Source of the DNA: Arthrobacter sp. 9AX
GTDB lineage: Bacteria; Actinomycetota; Actinomycetes; Actinomycetales; Micrococcaceae
NCBI RefSeq assembly: GCF_902506095.1
Contig: NZ_LR733293.1
Span: forward strand, 1,567,103-1,631,102
Length of the DNA: 64,000 bases
Reading direction: 5' to 3'
A model generated the notes under the pieces. That model searched no databases. It was not told where the DNA came from and saw only the letters and a program-made list of their open reading frames with translations. A program made the translations under genes and the position numbers. Shown here piece after piece: positions 17,622-26,021 of the stretch (within the stretch, counting starts at the first letter, position 1; the number at the start of each line of letters is the position of its first letter).

Positions 17622-18497
17622 TCAGGCAGCCACCGGCAGGACGGACGGAGCGGAGGAAGCGGGCGGGGCAGCAGCCGTCAGGAGCTGGGTGGCGCAGGCG
17701 CCCGCCGCAGAAGCCGCTGCCACGAGCAGCCCCAGCCGGACGCCGTCGAACGCTGCCGCATCGCCGATGGCCCAGATCCCGGGAACCGAGGTGCGGAAGT
17801 CCTCAGTGATGACAATGCCGCCCGTGGCAGCCGTCTGCAGGCCGGCGCTGGCGGCGAGCCCGTCCCGGGAGACGCGCTCCTCGGCAAGCACCACAAGGTC
17901 GCCATACATGCTGCTGCCGTCCTCGAAGACCACCCCGGAGGCGGCGAGACCGCTGGCTGAAGCCCCGGGCATGACGGCCGCCGGCCTGGCGGTGGTGCGG
18001 ATGGGGCGCACACCCCGGGCGCGGAGCACGGCTTCGGCCTGGCCCGCGGCGGCGCCCGTGCCCACCAGGATCCCGAGCGGGCGCCGGCCCAGCTCCCTGG
18101 TGACTTCGCTGACGGCCTCGCCGATGCGGGCGGCATCGTCAATGGTGGAGTAGCTCAAGCACTTGCCGGCGCCCTCCACCGGGCTGGCCTCCGGTGCTGA
18201 TCCCGTGGCGATGACCAGCTGGTCGTAACCGAATTCCATGCCGTCCGCCGTCGCGACGGTCTGGTTCACCGGGTCGATGTGGCTGGCAGGCTGGCCGAAC
18301 CGGACCGAGACCTGGGGGAGCAGCGCCAGCTCCAGCAGTTCCCCGGGAGCATCGTCCCGGTTGCTCAGCACGGTGATGCTGCCGGTGAACCGGGCACGGT
18401 CAAGCTGGCTGACCAGCGCCTGCGCGGCAGGTCCCGCCCCCGCAATGACGATGCGGGTGGCAGGGGCGGTGGACGTGGAGGGTGCCGGAGCGGACAT
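17622..18497 (-). CDS. FAD/NAD-dependent oxidoreductase, nitrite-reductase-like reductase domain only
   Basis: The 291-residue protein is a compact pyridine-nucleotide-disulfide-type flavoprotein: FAD-binding IVIAGAGPAAQAL near residue 16, the ATG motif LVIATGSAPE, a second nucleotide-binding GxGxxAG segment (LVGTGAAAGQA) and the late FAD motif VPGIWAIGDAAAFDG. It resembles the reductase half of NirB, but the first half is shortened and there is no Fe-S or siroheme domain. It could pass electrons to another component. Its promoter shares a 14-nt motif with the nirB promoter, which links it to nitrite assimilation; the substrate is unknown. ATG 18497. Confidence 0.78.
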   Translation of the reverse strand: MSAPAPSTSTAPATRIVIAGAGPAAQALVSQLDRARFTGSITVLSNRDDAPGELLELALLPQVSVRFGQPASHIDPVNQTVATADGMEFGYDQLVIATGSAPEASPVEGAGKCLSYSTIDDAARIGEAVSEVTRELGRRPLGILVGTGAAAGQAEAVLRARGVRPIRTTARPAAVMPGASASGLAASGVVFEDGSSMYGDLVVLAEERVSRDGLAASAGLQTAATGGIVITEDFRTSVPGIWAIGDAAAFDGVRLGLLVAAASAAGACATQLLTAAAPPASSAPSVLPVAA

Positions 18498-18577
18498 GTG
18501 CTGGCCCTTTCGCTGGCGGCCGGAGCGGCCGGACGTTCGTGATGGAACCCAGCGTAGGGTGCTGCTTTTTCCGGGGT

Positions 18578-18636
18578 GTTTCCCGTCAGTTGCCGTTTAA
18601 CGGGCCCGTGTTCGCCAGTGTTTACCGGCCGGTAAC
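18578..18636 (-). promoter_or_regulatory. Candidate GlnR-type sites upstream of the FAD oxidoreductase
   Basis: Read on the minus strand, GCAAC-n6-GAAAC (18593-18578) fits the published GlnR pattern gTnAC-n6-GaAAC with one mismatch, about 81 bp before the ATG. A second pair GTTAC-n6-GTAAA (18636-18621) lies just upstream inside a 14-bp perfect palindrome (18622-18635). The segment AACTGACGGGAAAC differs by one base from the nirB promoter segment at 23644-23631. Binding by GlnR is inference. Confidence 0.5.
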
Positions 18637-18719
18637 AGAACCCGTGACGTGCCTCTCATCCGGTCGCGGACGGACACAATGGGAGTGCCCTGGCCCCCTC
18701 AAGGGTGATCCGCGGCACA

Positions 18720-19868
18720 CTAGACGCGGATGCGGTACCCGCGCTTCACCACCGTCTCCACCAGGCGGCCGTCCGGCAGCGAGGAGCGGAGCCGGCTGAC
18801 GGTCATGTCCAGTGCGTGGACGGAACCGCGCAGCTCCAGCAGGTCGGACAGGGATTCGCGGGACAGGACCGCGCCGCCGGCACCCAACAGCGCGCGGAGC
18901 AGCAGCAGCGGGGCCGGTGCCAGTTCCACGGGCTGGCCGTCGATCCGGAGGCTGCGGCCGCGCAGCTCGATGTTGCCGGACCTCGTGTCCAGCCGCCGGA
19001 CATGGTTCAGCGCGAGGTGCTCGCATACCAGCCGGATCAGGGCGCCCATCCGGAAGCGTTCCGGAACCAGTGGCGTGATGCCGGCGTCCAGCAGGGGCTG
19101 TGCCGTGACCGGACCCACTACGGCCGTGGTGACATTGGTCTTCAGGCTCGCGATCAGCTGCTTGTAGACACCCATCTCGTGCGCAGTGCTCCACAGGGCG
19201 TCGACGGCGGGTGCGCTGGTAAAGGTGAGTACGTCAAGGTTTCCGCCAACCACAGCCTCGATGAGGCGGGGAAGCTTGTCCTCGCCGTCGGGCTTCACCC
19301 AGCGGTACGGGGTGACCGTCAGGACGTTGGCGCCGGACATGCGCAGGCGTTCCAGCTGCCGGACGTCGGTGTAGCCGTGCAGCTGCACGGCGACGGTTTT
19401 GCCGCGGACGCCCTCAGCCAGCAGCATGTCCACCAGTGTGGCGGTGGTTTCGTCGCTGCTGATTCCGACGTCGGCAAGGCCGGCCGCGCGTACGGCGCCG
19501 CGGGCTTTGGGGCCCCGGACGAACATCCGGCAGGCGCCCAGGGTTTCCAGCAGTTCATCGCCGATGCCGAAGGAATCTGCGGCCTCGCACCAGCGGCGCA
19601 TGCCGTAGGCGGTGGTGGCGATGCAGAGATCCGGCTTGGCGGCGATGATGGCCCGGGTGTCCTCGATGAGGCGCATGTCCTCCTGCACCGGGGCGATTTT
19701 CAGGGCGGGGGCGTGCAGCACTTCAGCGCCGCGGCGTTCAAGGGCCTCGATCAGGTCCTGCGACCGCCTGTCCGAGGTGACACCGATTCGGAAACCCTCC
19801 AGCGGCGCTTCTGTTGCGTCTGAGGTCTCTTCGACCCGTGGTGTTTCGGCCGGTGCAAGTGCATTCAT
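18720..19868 (-). CDS. nnaR: NnaR-type regulator: HemD (uroporphyrinogen-III synthase) domain fused to winged helix
   Basis: The 382-residue protein has a HemD domain (about residues 20-265; FRIGVTSDRRSQDLIEALERRGAEV and VLTVTPYRW) and a C-terminal OmpR/PhoB-type winged helix at 298-382 ending KRGYRIRV. This architecture is that of NnaR (SCO2958, MSMEG_0432/Rv0260c), known to act with GlnR on nitrate and nitrite assimilation genes. Here it lies in the nirB-cobA unit, which supports that role; whether it keeps synthase activity is unclear. ATG 19868 has AAAGGA 9 bp upstream. GTG 19886, overlapping the cobA stop as GTGA, is an alternative that would add 6 residues and couple translation. Confidence 0.85.
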   Translation of the reverse strand: MNALAPAETPRVEETSDATEAPLEGFRIGVTSDRRSQDLIEALERRGAEVLHAPALKIAPVQEDMRLIEDTRAIIAAKPDLCIATTAYGMRRWCEAADSFGIGDELLETLGACRMFVRGPKARGAVRAAGLADVGISSDETTATLVDMLLAEGVRGKTVAVQLHGYTDVRQLERLRMSGANVLTVTPYRWVKPDGEDKLPRLIEAVVGGNLDVLTFTSAPAVDALWSTAHEMGVYKQLIASLKTNVTTAVVGPVTAQPLLDAGITPLVPERFRMGALIRLVCEHLALNHVRRLDTRSGNIELRGRSLRIDGQPVELAPAPLLLLRALLGAGGAVLSRESLSDLLELRGSVHALDMTVSRLRSSLPDGRLVETVVKRGYRIRV

Positions 19869-19882
19869 GGAGGTCAATCCTT

Positions 19883-20917
19883 TCACGAGCCCAGCAGCGA
19901 GGCCGCCAGCCTGTCGAGGTCGGCGGCGGCCTCAGCGTGCCCGCGGTTGGCTTCCGCCACCCGCACCACCTCACCGATGACCAGCACAGCCGGGTTGCTG
20001 CAGCCGGCGGCTGCGGTGGTGATGGTGCCGAGGTCGGCGATCGTGGTGCGCTGCCCGGGACGGTAGCCCCGTTCCACCACGGCCATGGGCATGTCGGTGC
20101 GCATCCCTGCCCGGCGGAGGCCGGCTGCGAGCTGGTGCAGGGTGCCGATGCCCATCAGGACAACGATGGTTCCGCCCAGGCCGGCCAGGTGCCGGTGCTC
20201 TTTTTCGGTCAGGGGCGCGTGGCCCGAGACCACGGTGAACATGTGGCTGACTTCACGGTGTGTGACCGGGATGCCGGCAGCCGCGGGGACGGAAATGGCG
20301 CTGGTGACGCCGGAGATGACGCGCACCGGGACGCCCGCCGCCACGCAGGAGGCAACTTCCTCGCCGCCGCGGCCAAAGACGTATGGATCGCCGCCTTTGA
20401 GCCGGACCACGTTGTTGCCCGCGAGGGCACTTTCCACCATCAGCTTTTCGATGTCGGTTTGGCTGACCTTGTGGTGCCCGGGCTTCTTGCCCACGTCCAC
20501 CAGTTCGGCGGAGGTCAGCGCCGGCAGGTCCTGGCACGGGGCCAGCCGGTCGTAAAAGACGACATCGGCATCGCGCAGCGCCTTGACGGCACCGACAGTG
20601 AGCAGTTCGGTGGTTCCCGGGCCGCCGCCCACCAGGGTGACGTGGCCGACGGGGCCGGCGGCAGGTTCCGCTGCCACGGGGATGCCCGCTGCGCGGAACC
20701 TGTCCAGCAGGGCATCCCAGCCCGGCTGGCCGTCGTCGACCGCTGCCACCAGGAAAGGGCGCTCGGGCAGGGGGCCGCTATGGCCGGCACCCTGCGGGGT
20801 GCTGAGGCGGTGGACGACGGCGCCCGCGGCCTCGTAGCGGCGCACCGCCTGCCGCGCGGCGTGGTCCGAGCCGGCGACCAGGACGTCGCGGCCGGTGAGG
20901 TCGATGGTGAGCTGCAT
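19883..20917 (-). CDS. cobA: Uroporphyrinogen-III C-methyltransferase with vestigial N-terminal CysG domain
   Basis: The 344-residue protein makes precorrin-2 from uroporphyrinogen III using two SAM, the first step to the siroheme needed by NirB. The methyltransferase domain (about 97-335) shows VTLVGGGPGTTELLT, RLKGGDPYVFGRGGEE and the PVTHR segment. The first 95 residues resemble a shrunken CysG/Met8 Rossmann fold (DVLVAGSDHAARQAVRRYEAAGA) lacking a clean GxGxxA and the dimerisation domain, so dehydrogenase/chelatase activity is unlikely. ATG 20917 starts 2 bp beyond the nirB stop; the open frame continues upstream into nirB without homologous sequence. It is the middle gene of nirB-cobA-nnaR. 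Confidence 0.9.
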   Translation of the reverse strand: MQLTIDLTGRDVLVAGSDHAARQAVRRYEAAGAVVHRLSTPQGAGHSGPLPERPFLVAAVDDGQPGWDALLDRFRAAGIPVAAEPAAGPVGHVTLVGGGPGTTELLTVGAVKALRDADVVFYDRLAPCQDLPALTSAELVDVGKKPGHHKVSQTDIEKLMVESALAGNNVVRLKGGDPYVFGRGGEEVASCVAAGVPVRVISGVTSAISVPAAAGIPVTHREVSHMFTVVSGHAPLTEKEHRHLAGLGGTIVVLMGIGTLHQLAAGLRRAGMRTDMPMAVVERGYRPGQRTTIADLGTITTAAAGCSNPAVLVIGEVVRVAEANRGHAEAAADLDRLAASLLGS

Positions 20918-20919
20918 TC

Positions 20920-23550
20920 TTATGCCTCGTTCCCGTTGCCGGACCGGACCGGGATGGAGGCCCCGATCAGGACTTTCCCCTTCTCCTCCGGGGTTGCGGG
21001 GCGCATCTGGCCGCGCTCGTCCGGGACGAAGGTGATGGAGTCGTCCTTCTGGTCCGGGGCGTTGACGAAGGAGCGGAAGCGGCGCAGCCGCTCGGGGTCC
21101 TTCAGGGTGTCTGCCCATTCGTCGATATAGGTGTCCACGTGCTTGGCCATGGCAGCCTCAAGGTCTGCGGCGATGCCCAGGGTGTCCTTGACCACCACGT
21201 CCTCAACGTGCTTGATGCCGCCGTCCAGCTCTTCCTGCCAGCGCGCGGTGCGCTGGAGGCGGTCGGCGGTGCGGATGTAGTACATGAAGTAGCGGTCGAT
21301 GTACTTGATCAGCGTTTCGTCGTCGAGGTCCTTGGCGAGCAGCTGCGCATGGGCCGGGGTGGCTCCGCCGTTGCCGCCGACGTACAGGTTCCAGCCGTCG
21401 GCGGTGGCGATGACGCCGACGTCCTTGCCGCGGGCTTCGGCGCATTCACGGGCGCAGCCGGAAACACCCATCTTGAGCTTGTGGGGGCTGCGCAGGCCGC
21501 GGTACCGCAGTTCCAGCTGGATGGCCATTGCCACTGAGTCCTGGACGCCGAACCGGCACCAGGTGGACCCGACACAGGACTTCACAGTGCGCAGGCTCTT
21601 GCCGTACGCCTGGCCGGACTCGAAGCCCGCATCCACCAGTTCCTTCCAGATCTCCGGGAGCTGTTCCAGGCGGGCACCAAACATGTCGATCCGCTGGCCG
21701 CCGGTGATCTTGGTGTACAGGTTGTACTTCTCGGCCACGGCGGCGATGACGCCCAGTTTCTTCGGCGTGATCTCGCCGCCGGCGATGCGGGGGACCACCG
21801 AGTAGGTGCCGTCCTTCTGCATGTTGGCCAGGGCGCGGTCGTTGGTGTCCTGCAGGGTGCCGCGGCCGGCGTCCAGCACGTAGGCGCTGTTCTGGCTTGC
21901 CAGGATGTTGCCGATGGTGGGCTTGCAGATATCGCAGCCGGCGCCGGTGCCGTACTTGGCCATGATCTCCTCGAACGAGGTCAGCTCCAGGACCCGGATG
22001 GCGTCAAACAGTTCCTGGCGGGACAGTTCGATGTGCTCGCAGAGGGCCTTGGAAACCTCGACACCGGACTTGGTCAGCTCGGTTTCGAGCAGCTTCTTCA
22101 GCATCGGTACGCAGGAACCGCACTGGGTGCCGGCGCGGGTGCAGCCCTTCAGCTCGCCGAGTTCCTGGACGGGGGCGTTGCCTTCGCAGGCGCCGCAGCC
22201 GTTGATGGCGTCCCGGATGGTTCCGGCGGTGACGTTGTTGCAGGAGCAGAGCGTGGCGTCATCCGGCAGTTCGGTTTCGGGGGCATCGCCGCCGCCGGCG
22301 GCGCTGAGGAACGCGCCGGGCTCGGCGGGCAGTTCGCGGCCCAGGAGCGGGCGCAGGCTCATGTACGGTGAGGCGTCGCCCACGAAGATACCGCCGAGCA
22401 GGGTCCTGGCGTCGTCCGTGGTGACGATCTTCTGATAGACGCCGCGGGCGGGGTCGGCGTACACGATTTCGAGGGCGTGCTCGGTCTTGGCGAAGGCGTC
22501 ACCAAAGCTGGCAACGTCGACGCCGGACAGCTTGAGCTTGGTGGCGGTATCGAAGCCGGGGAAGGTGGCGTCCCCGCCGTGCAGGCGGTCGGCGACGATC
22601 TCGGCCATGGTGTTGGCCGGGGCCACCAGGCCCAGGCACATGCCTTCGAAGTTGGCGACCTCGCCGATGGCCCAGATGCCGGGCACCTGGGTGGCGCAGT
22701 AGTCGTTGATCACCACGCCGCCGCGGGGGCCGAGGTCAAACAGGGACTCTTCGCCTTCGGCGGCGCGGAAGAGCTCATCGCGCGGCTTGACGCCGATCGC
22801 CACGATGACGATGTCGGCCGGAATGATGCGGCCGTCAGCCATTAGCACCCCGGTGACCTGGCCGCCGTCGTCCGCCTGGATTTCGGACGGGAACACGCCG
22901 CCGTGGACTTCGAAGCCCTTCGCCTCGATAAGGCGGCCCAGCGCTTGGCCGGCGCCTTCGTCGAGCTGGGTGTTCATGAGCCACGGCGCGCCGTTGATGA
23001 CAACGGGGGTGGCGCCGAGCTGTTCGGTGCCGGCCGCGGATTCGAGGCCAAGGAGGCCGCCGCCGATGGTCACGGCGTTGACCTTGCGGCCGAGTTTTTC
23101 GGTGAGTTCGGCGATGGACTTGTTGATGGCCCAGACATCCTCGAGGGTGCGGTAGACGTGCACGCGCTCGGCGCCGGGCAGCGGGAGCCGGGCGGCATCG
23201 GAACCCGTGGCGACCACCAGTTCGTCGTATTCATAGGTGTTGCCGGCCGCGGTTTCAACGGACTTGCCTGCGGTGTCGATCTTAACGACGCGCTCGCCGG
23301 TCTTCAGGGACATGGCCTCGTGGTCCCACATCCCCGCCTCGCCCAGGGTCAGGTCGTAGTCCGTGTCGGTCAGGGCCTTGCTCAGCGCCACGCGGTCATA
23401 GGGGAGGTGGGTTTCCTCCGTGAGGACCGTGACATGCCAGCCGTCGAGGCCGCGGGCATGCATGGCGTCCGCAAAACGGTGGGCCGCGGGGCCGCCACCG
23501 GCGACGACGATGCGGCGCGGAGTCTCGGTGCTTGAAGTCTGTTCGGTCAC
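20920..23550 (-). CDS. nirB: Assimilatory NADH-dependent nitrite reductase, large subunit
   Basis: The 876-residue protein reduces nitrite to ammonium in the cytoplasm. The N-terminal FAD/NAD reductase (about 10-310) starts with VVAGGGPAAHRF. A BFD-type [2Fe-2S] domain follows (about 425-485; TLCSCNN, GTQCGSC), then the siroheme/[4Fe-4S] reductase region with its four cluster cysteines at 659, 665 (CVGSTWC), 699 and 703 (GCARECAE). The start is GTG 23550. The next gene cobA begins 2 bp after the stop, linking enzyme and siroheme synthesis. The promoter carries a -10-like TAGTCT and a four-part GlnR-type array. nirD is divergent rather than downstream. Confidence 0.96.
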   Translation of the reverse strand: MTEQTSSTETPRRIVVAGGGPAAHRFADAMHARGLDGWHVTVLTEETHLPYDRVALSKALTDTDYDLTLGEAGMWDHEAMSLKTGERVVKIDTAGKSVETAAGNTYEYDELVVATGSDAARLPLPGAERVHVYRTLEDVWAINKSIAELTEKLGRKVNAVTIGGGLLGLESAAGTEQLGATPVVINGAPWLMNTQLDEGAGQALGRLIEAKGFEVHGGVFPSEIQADDGGQVTGVLMADGRIIPADIVIVAIGVKPRDELFRAAEGEESLFDLGPRGGVVINDYCATQVPGIWAIGEVANFEGMCLGLVAPANTMAEIVADRLHGGDATFPGFDTATKLKLSGVDVASFGDAFAKTEHALEIVYADPARGVYQKIVTTDDARTLLGGIFVGDASPYMSLRPLLGRELPAEPGAFLSAAGGGDAPETELPDDATLCSCNNVTAGTIRDAINGCGACEGNAPVQELGELKGCTRAGTQCGSCVPMLKKLLETELTKSGVEVSKALCEHIELSRQELFDAIRVLELTSFEEIMAKYGTGAGCDICKPTIGNILASQNSAYVLDAGRGTLQDTNDRALANMQKDGTYSVVPRIAGGEITPKKLGVIAAVAEKYNLYTKITGGQRIDMFGARLEQLPEIWKELVDAGFESGQAYGKSLRTVKSCVGSTWCRFGVQDSVAMAIQLELRYRGLRSPHKLKMGVSGCARECAEARGKDVGVIATADGWNLYVGGNGGATPAHAQLLAKDLDDETLIKYIDRYFMYYIRTADRLQRTARWQEELDGGIKHVEDVVVKDTLGIAADLEAAMAKHVDTYIDEWADTLKDPERLRRFRSFVNAPDQKDDSITFVPDERGQMRPATPEEKGKVLIGASIPVRSGNGNEA

Positions 23551-23614
23551 TGTGGGCCTTTCGCATGGGCCGCAGGCATATTTCCTGCAGCCTTCTCTGT
23601 CGAGGTGTCCATCC

Positions 23615-23668
23615 AGACTAGGGAGAGGCAGTTTCGCGTCAGTTTCCCAATTGTTTCGTCAACTTAAC
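23615..23668 (-). promoter_or_regulatory. nirB promoter with four-part GlnR-type array
   Basis: On the minus strand four 5-mers lie exactly 11 bp apart: GTTAA, GAAAC, GAAAC, GAAAC (plus-strand starts 23664, 23653, 23642, 23631). This is close to the known GlnR arrangement gTnAC-n6-GaAAC-n6-gTnAC-n6-GaAAC. A -35-like CTGACG (23642-23637) and -10-like TAGTCT (23620-23615) with 16-bp spacing sit at its downstream edge, the geometry of an activator site. The 272-bp region 23551-23822 is shared with the divergent nirD. Confidence 0.65.
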
Positions 23669-23822
23669 TTCTGCATCACGAACGCATTTCCGGCCGCGTG
23701 AGGTGTCTTTTACGCACTGGACACATTCGCTGCACCCCTTCGAAACACCTGCGGCCTAGCGTGGAACACGGCCGCAGAGGCAGCCAAACGCAAGGAAAAC
23801 ACGCACAGGAAGAGGAGCCGAC

Positions 23823-24209
23823 ATGACGGCAACACTGGAACTTGGGGCACCCCCGGCAGCCACCGCCGAGGCCGCAACGGGCATCACCGCCGGTTGGCAG
23901 CGCGTCTGCCTGGTGGACGACCTGGAACCCGCCTGGGGCGAGGCCGCTCTCGTGGCTGGACGCCAGATTGCCCTCTTCCGCACCGGCGCCAGCGAAGTCT
24001 TCGCAGTAGCCCAGGAGGACCCGGCCACCGGGGCCCACGTGATGGCCCGCGGAATCCTCGGATCGCGCGGTGCCCGTCCCACCATCGCCTCTCCGCTGCA
24101 CAAAGAGGTCTACGACCTCGAAACCGGCGAATGCTTCAGCACCCCGAACCTCAGCATTGCCGCGTTCCGCACCCGTATTGTGGACGGCTTCGTCGAGATC
24201 GCGCTGTAA
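23823..24209 (+). CDS. nirD: Nitrite reductase small subunit
   Basis: The 128-residue protein has the NirD Rieske-like fold (residues about 22-128). It starts with an Ala-rich extension and contains LVAGRQIALFRTGASEVFAV, SPLHKEVYDLETGECFS and a terminal VEIAL. The CxH...CxxH cluster ligands of true Rieske proteins are absent, which is usual for NirD, so it is a structural partner of NirB rather than an electron carrier. It is divergent from nirB with a 272-bp shared promoter region, an arrangement different from the common nirB-nirD operon. An ATG with GAGGAG 6-11 bp upstream is used. Its stop codon pairs with that of the convergent mutase gene. Confidence 0.9.
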   Translation: MTATLELGAPPAATAEAATGITAGWQRVCLVDDLEPAWGEAALVAGRQIALFRTGASEVFAVAQEDPATGAHVMARGILGSRGARPTIASPLHKEVYDLETGECFSTPNLSIAAFRTRIVDGFVEIAL

Positions 24210-24220
24210 AAGGGTTACAG
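24204..24220. other. Stem formed by the two convergent stop codons of nirD and the mutase gene
   Basis: CTGTAA (24204-24209, ending in the nirD stop) pairs perfectly with TTACAG (24215-24220, containing the mutase stop) across a 5-nt loop. Only 5 bp separate the two genes, so the stem is the only structure available between the convergent transcripts; at 6 bp it is a weak terminator at best. Confidence 0.5.
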
Positions 24221-25966
24221 CCCCAGCGCCTCGCTGACGTCACGGAGCACTTCGTCCAGCGCCGCGCGCGCGGCCTGCCGGGCTTCGGGCAGTTCAGCCG
24301 CGGTCCCCACATGCTGGATGACCTCGAGGTAGCACTTCAGCTTGGGCTCAGTGCCACTCGGCCTGATGATCACGCGGGTCAGGTCGCGCGTGAGGTACAG
24401 GAGCCCGTCCGTGGGCGGAAGCTTGCCAGTCCCTTCGGCCAGGTCCGTGAAAACCTCGACGGCGGACGATCCGAACGATTCCGGCGGGCTGACCCGGAGC
24501 CGGTTCATCATCGCGTCCAGCAGGCCCAGGTCCGCCACCCTGATGCTGAGCTGGTCGCTGGCGTGCAGGCCGTGCTGCAGGTATAGCTCGTCCAGGGTGT
24601 CAAAGACGGTCTTCCCGTCAGCCTTGGCAGCGGCGGCGAGTTCGGCGATCAGCACCGCAGCCGAGATGCCGTCCTTGTCCTTCACCAGGTCCGGGGCCAC
24701 GCAGTACCCCAGCGCCTCTTCGTAGCCGTACAGCAATCCCGGCACGCGGGAAATCCACTTGAACCCGGTCAGCGTTTCCTCGTGGGCATAGCCTGCTGCC
24801 GCCGCGATTCGGGCCAGCAGCCGCGAGGACACAATCGAGTTCGCGAACACGCCTTCGCGGCCTGCCCCGCCGGCAGTGCCGTCCGCCGCGGCCAGCCGCG
24901 CCGCCACATGAGCGCCCAGCAGCGCCCCCACTTCGTCACCCCGCAACATGCGCCAGGCTCCCGTATACGGGTCCTTCGCCGCAACGGCCGCGCGGTCGGC
25001 GTCGGGATCATTGGCAATCACCAGGTCGGCTTCAAGCCGCCCGGCAGCCTCCAGGGCGAGGTCGAGGGCCCCGGGTTCCTCCGGATTCGGGAAACTGACA
25101 GTGGGAAAATCCGGGTCCGGCTGCGCCTGTTCGGCCACCAGCGTGACATCGGTGAAGCCGGCGGCGTTCAGCACCGCCAGCGCGGTCTCTCCGCCGACGC
25201 CGTGCATGGGGGTGAGCACGATCCGCAGGTCCCTGGCGGGGAAGTGCTCCGGCAGGGCCAGTCCGGCAGTTGCTTTTCGATAGCCGGCTGCCACTGACCC
25301 GTCAAGCACGGTCCAGCCGCCGGGGGCCAGTACTACCGTGTCCAGGGCGCCCACGGCGCTGATACGCTCGGCGATGAGGGCGTCGTAGGGTGCAACAATC
25401 TGGGCGCCGTTGCCGCTCTCCGGCACGGCATGGCGTCCCAGGTAGACCTTGTAGCCGTTGTCCTGCGGCGGGTTGTGGCTGGCTGTGACCATCACGCCGC
25501 CGTCGCATTCCAGCGCCCGCACGGCATAGGCCAGCAGGGGAGTGGGCAGTGCTGACGGCATCAGGAACGTTTCGATGCCGGCCGCCGTGAAGACCGCCGC
25601 GGTTTCGGCAGCGAAGATATCCGAGTTGTACCGCGCGTCATAGCCCACGACGGCGCGCGGCCGGGTTCCGGGCGCAGCCCCGGCCACCGCGGTGAGCAGG
25701 AAGTCCGCCAGCCCCGCGGCCGCCCGGCGAACCACCACCCGGTTCATCCGGTTAGGCCCTGGACCCAGGGCGGCGCGCAGCCCGGCGGTGCCGAACTGCA
25801 GCGTTCCGCGGAAGCTGTCCTCAAGTTCCTGGCGGGCCGCCGGGGACCCCTCTTCCACCAGCCGGACCAACTCCAGCAGGGATGCCGATGTTTCGGGATC
25901 CGGGTCTTGGGCGGCCCAGTCACGGGCCTCACTGAGCAGGCGGAAATCGGCATCGGAAGACGTCAT
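24215..25966 (-). CDS. Phosphosugar mutase (phosphoglucomutase/phosphomannomutase family)
   Basis: The 583-residue alpha-D-phosphohexomutase has the phosphoserine loop GVMVTASHNPPQ, the metal-binding NDPDADR, the sugar-binding loop ending GFKWISRVPG with the EEALGY motif, and the phosphate-binding RPSGTEPKLK near the C-terminus. It would interconvert hexose- or pentose-1- and 6/5-phosphates; its closeness to purine nucleoside phosphorylase and deoC suggests a phosphopentomutase-type role in nucleoside salvage as one option, which is inference. ATG 25966 is used because MTSSDADF precedes the domain; no good ribosome site is visible, so the start is uncertain. The upstream nucleoside phosphorylase stops 55 bp away on the same strand. 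Confidence 0.87.
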   Translation of the reverse strand: MTSSDADFRLLSEARDWAAQDPDPETSASLLELVRLVEEGSPAARQELEDSFRGTLQFGTAGLRAALGPGPNRMNRVVVRRAAAGLADFLLTAVAGAAPGTRPRAVVGYDARYNSDIFAAETAAVFTAAGIETFLMPSALPTPLLAYAVRALECDGGVMVTASHNPPQDNGYKVYLGRHAVPESGNGAQIVAPYDALIAERISAVGALDTVVLAPGGWTVLDGSVAAGYRKATAGLALPEHFPARDLRIVLTPMHGVGGETALAVLNAAGFTDVTLVAEQAQPDPDFPTVSFPNPEEPGALDLALEAAGRLEADLVIANDPDADRAAVAAKDPYTGAWRMLRGDEVGALLGAHVAARLAAADGTAGGAGREGVFANSIVSSRLLARIAAAAGYAHEETLTGFKWISRVPGLLYGYEEALGYCVAPDLVKDKDGISAAVLIAELAAAAKADGKTVFDTLDELYLQHGLHASDQLSIRVADLGLLDAMMNRLRVSPPESFGSSAVEVFTDLAEGTGKLPPTDGLLYLTRDLTRVIIRPSGTEPKLKCYLEVIQHVGTAAELPEARQAARAALDEVLRDVSEALGL

Positions 25967-26021
25967 GGGCACAACGCTATCGTCATTGGCCACCGAACCT
26001 GTCCCGTCCACGGCGTGTGGC

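Noticed and set aside
23823..24209. NirD lacks the Cys/His Rieske ligands, suggesting a broken protein
   Set aside because: Loss of the cluster ligands is normal for NirD small subunits; length and fold motifs are intact.
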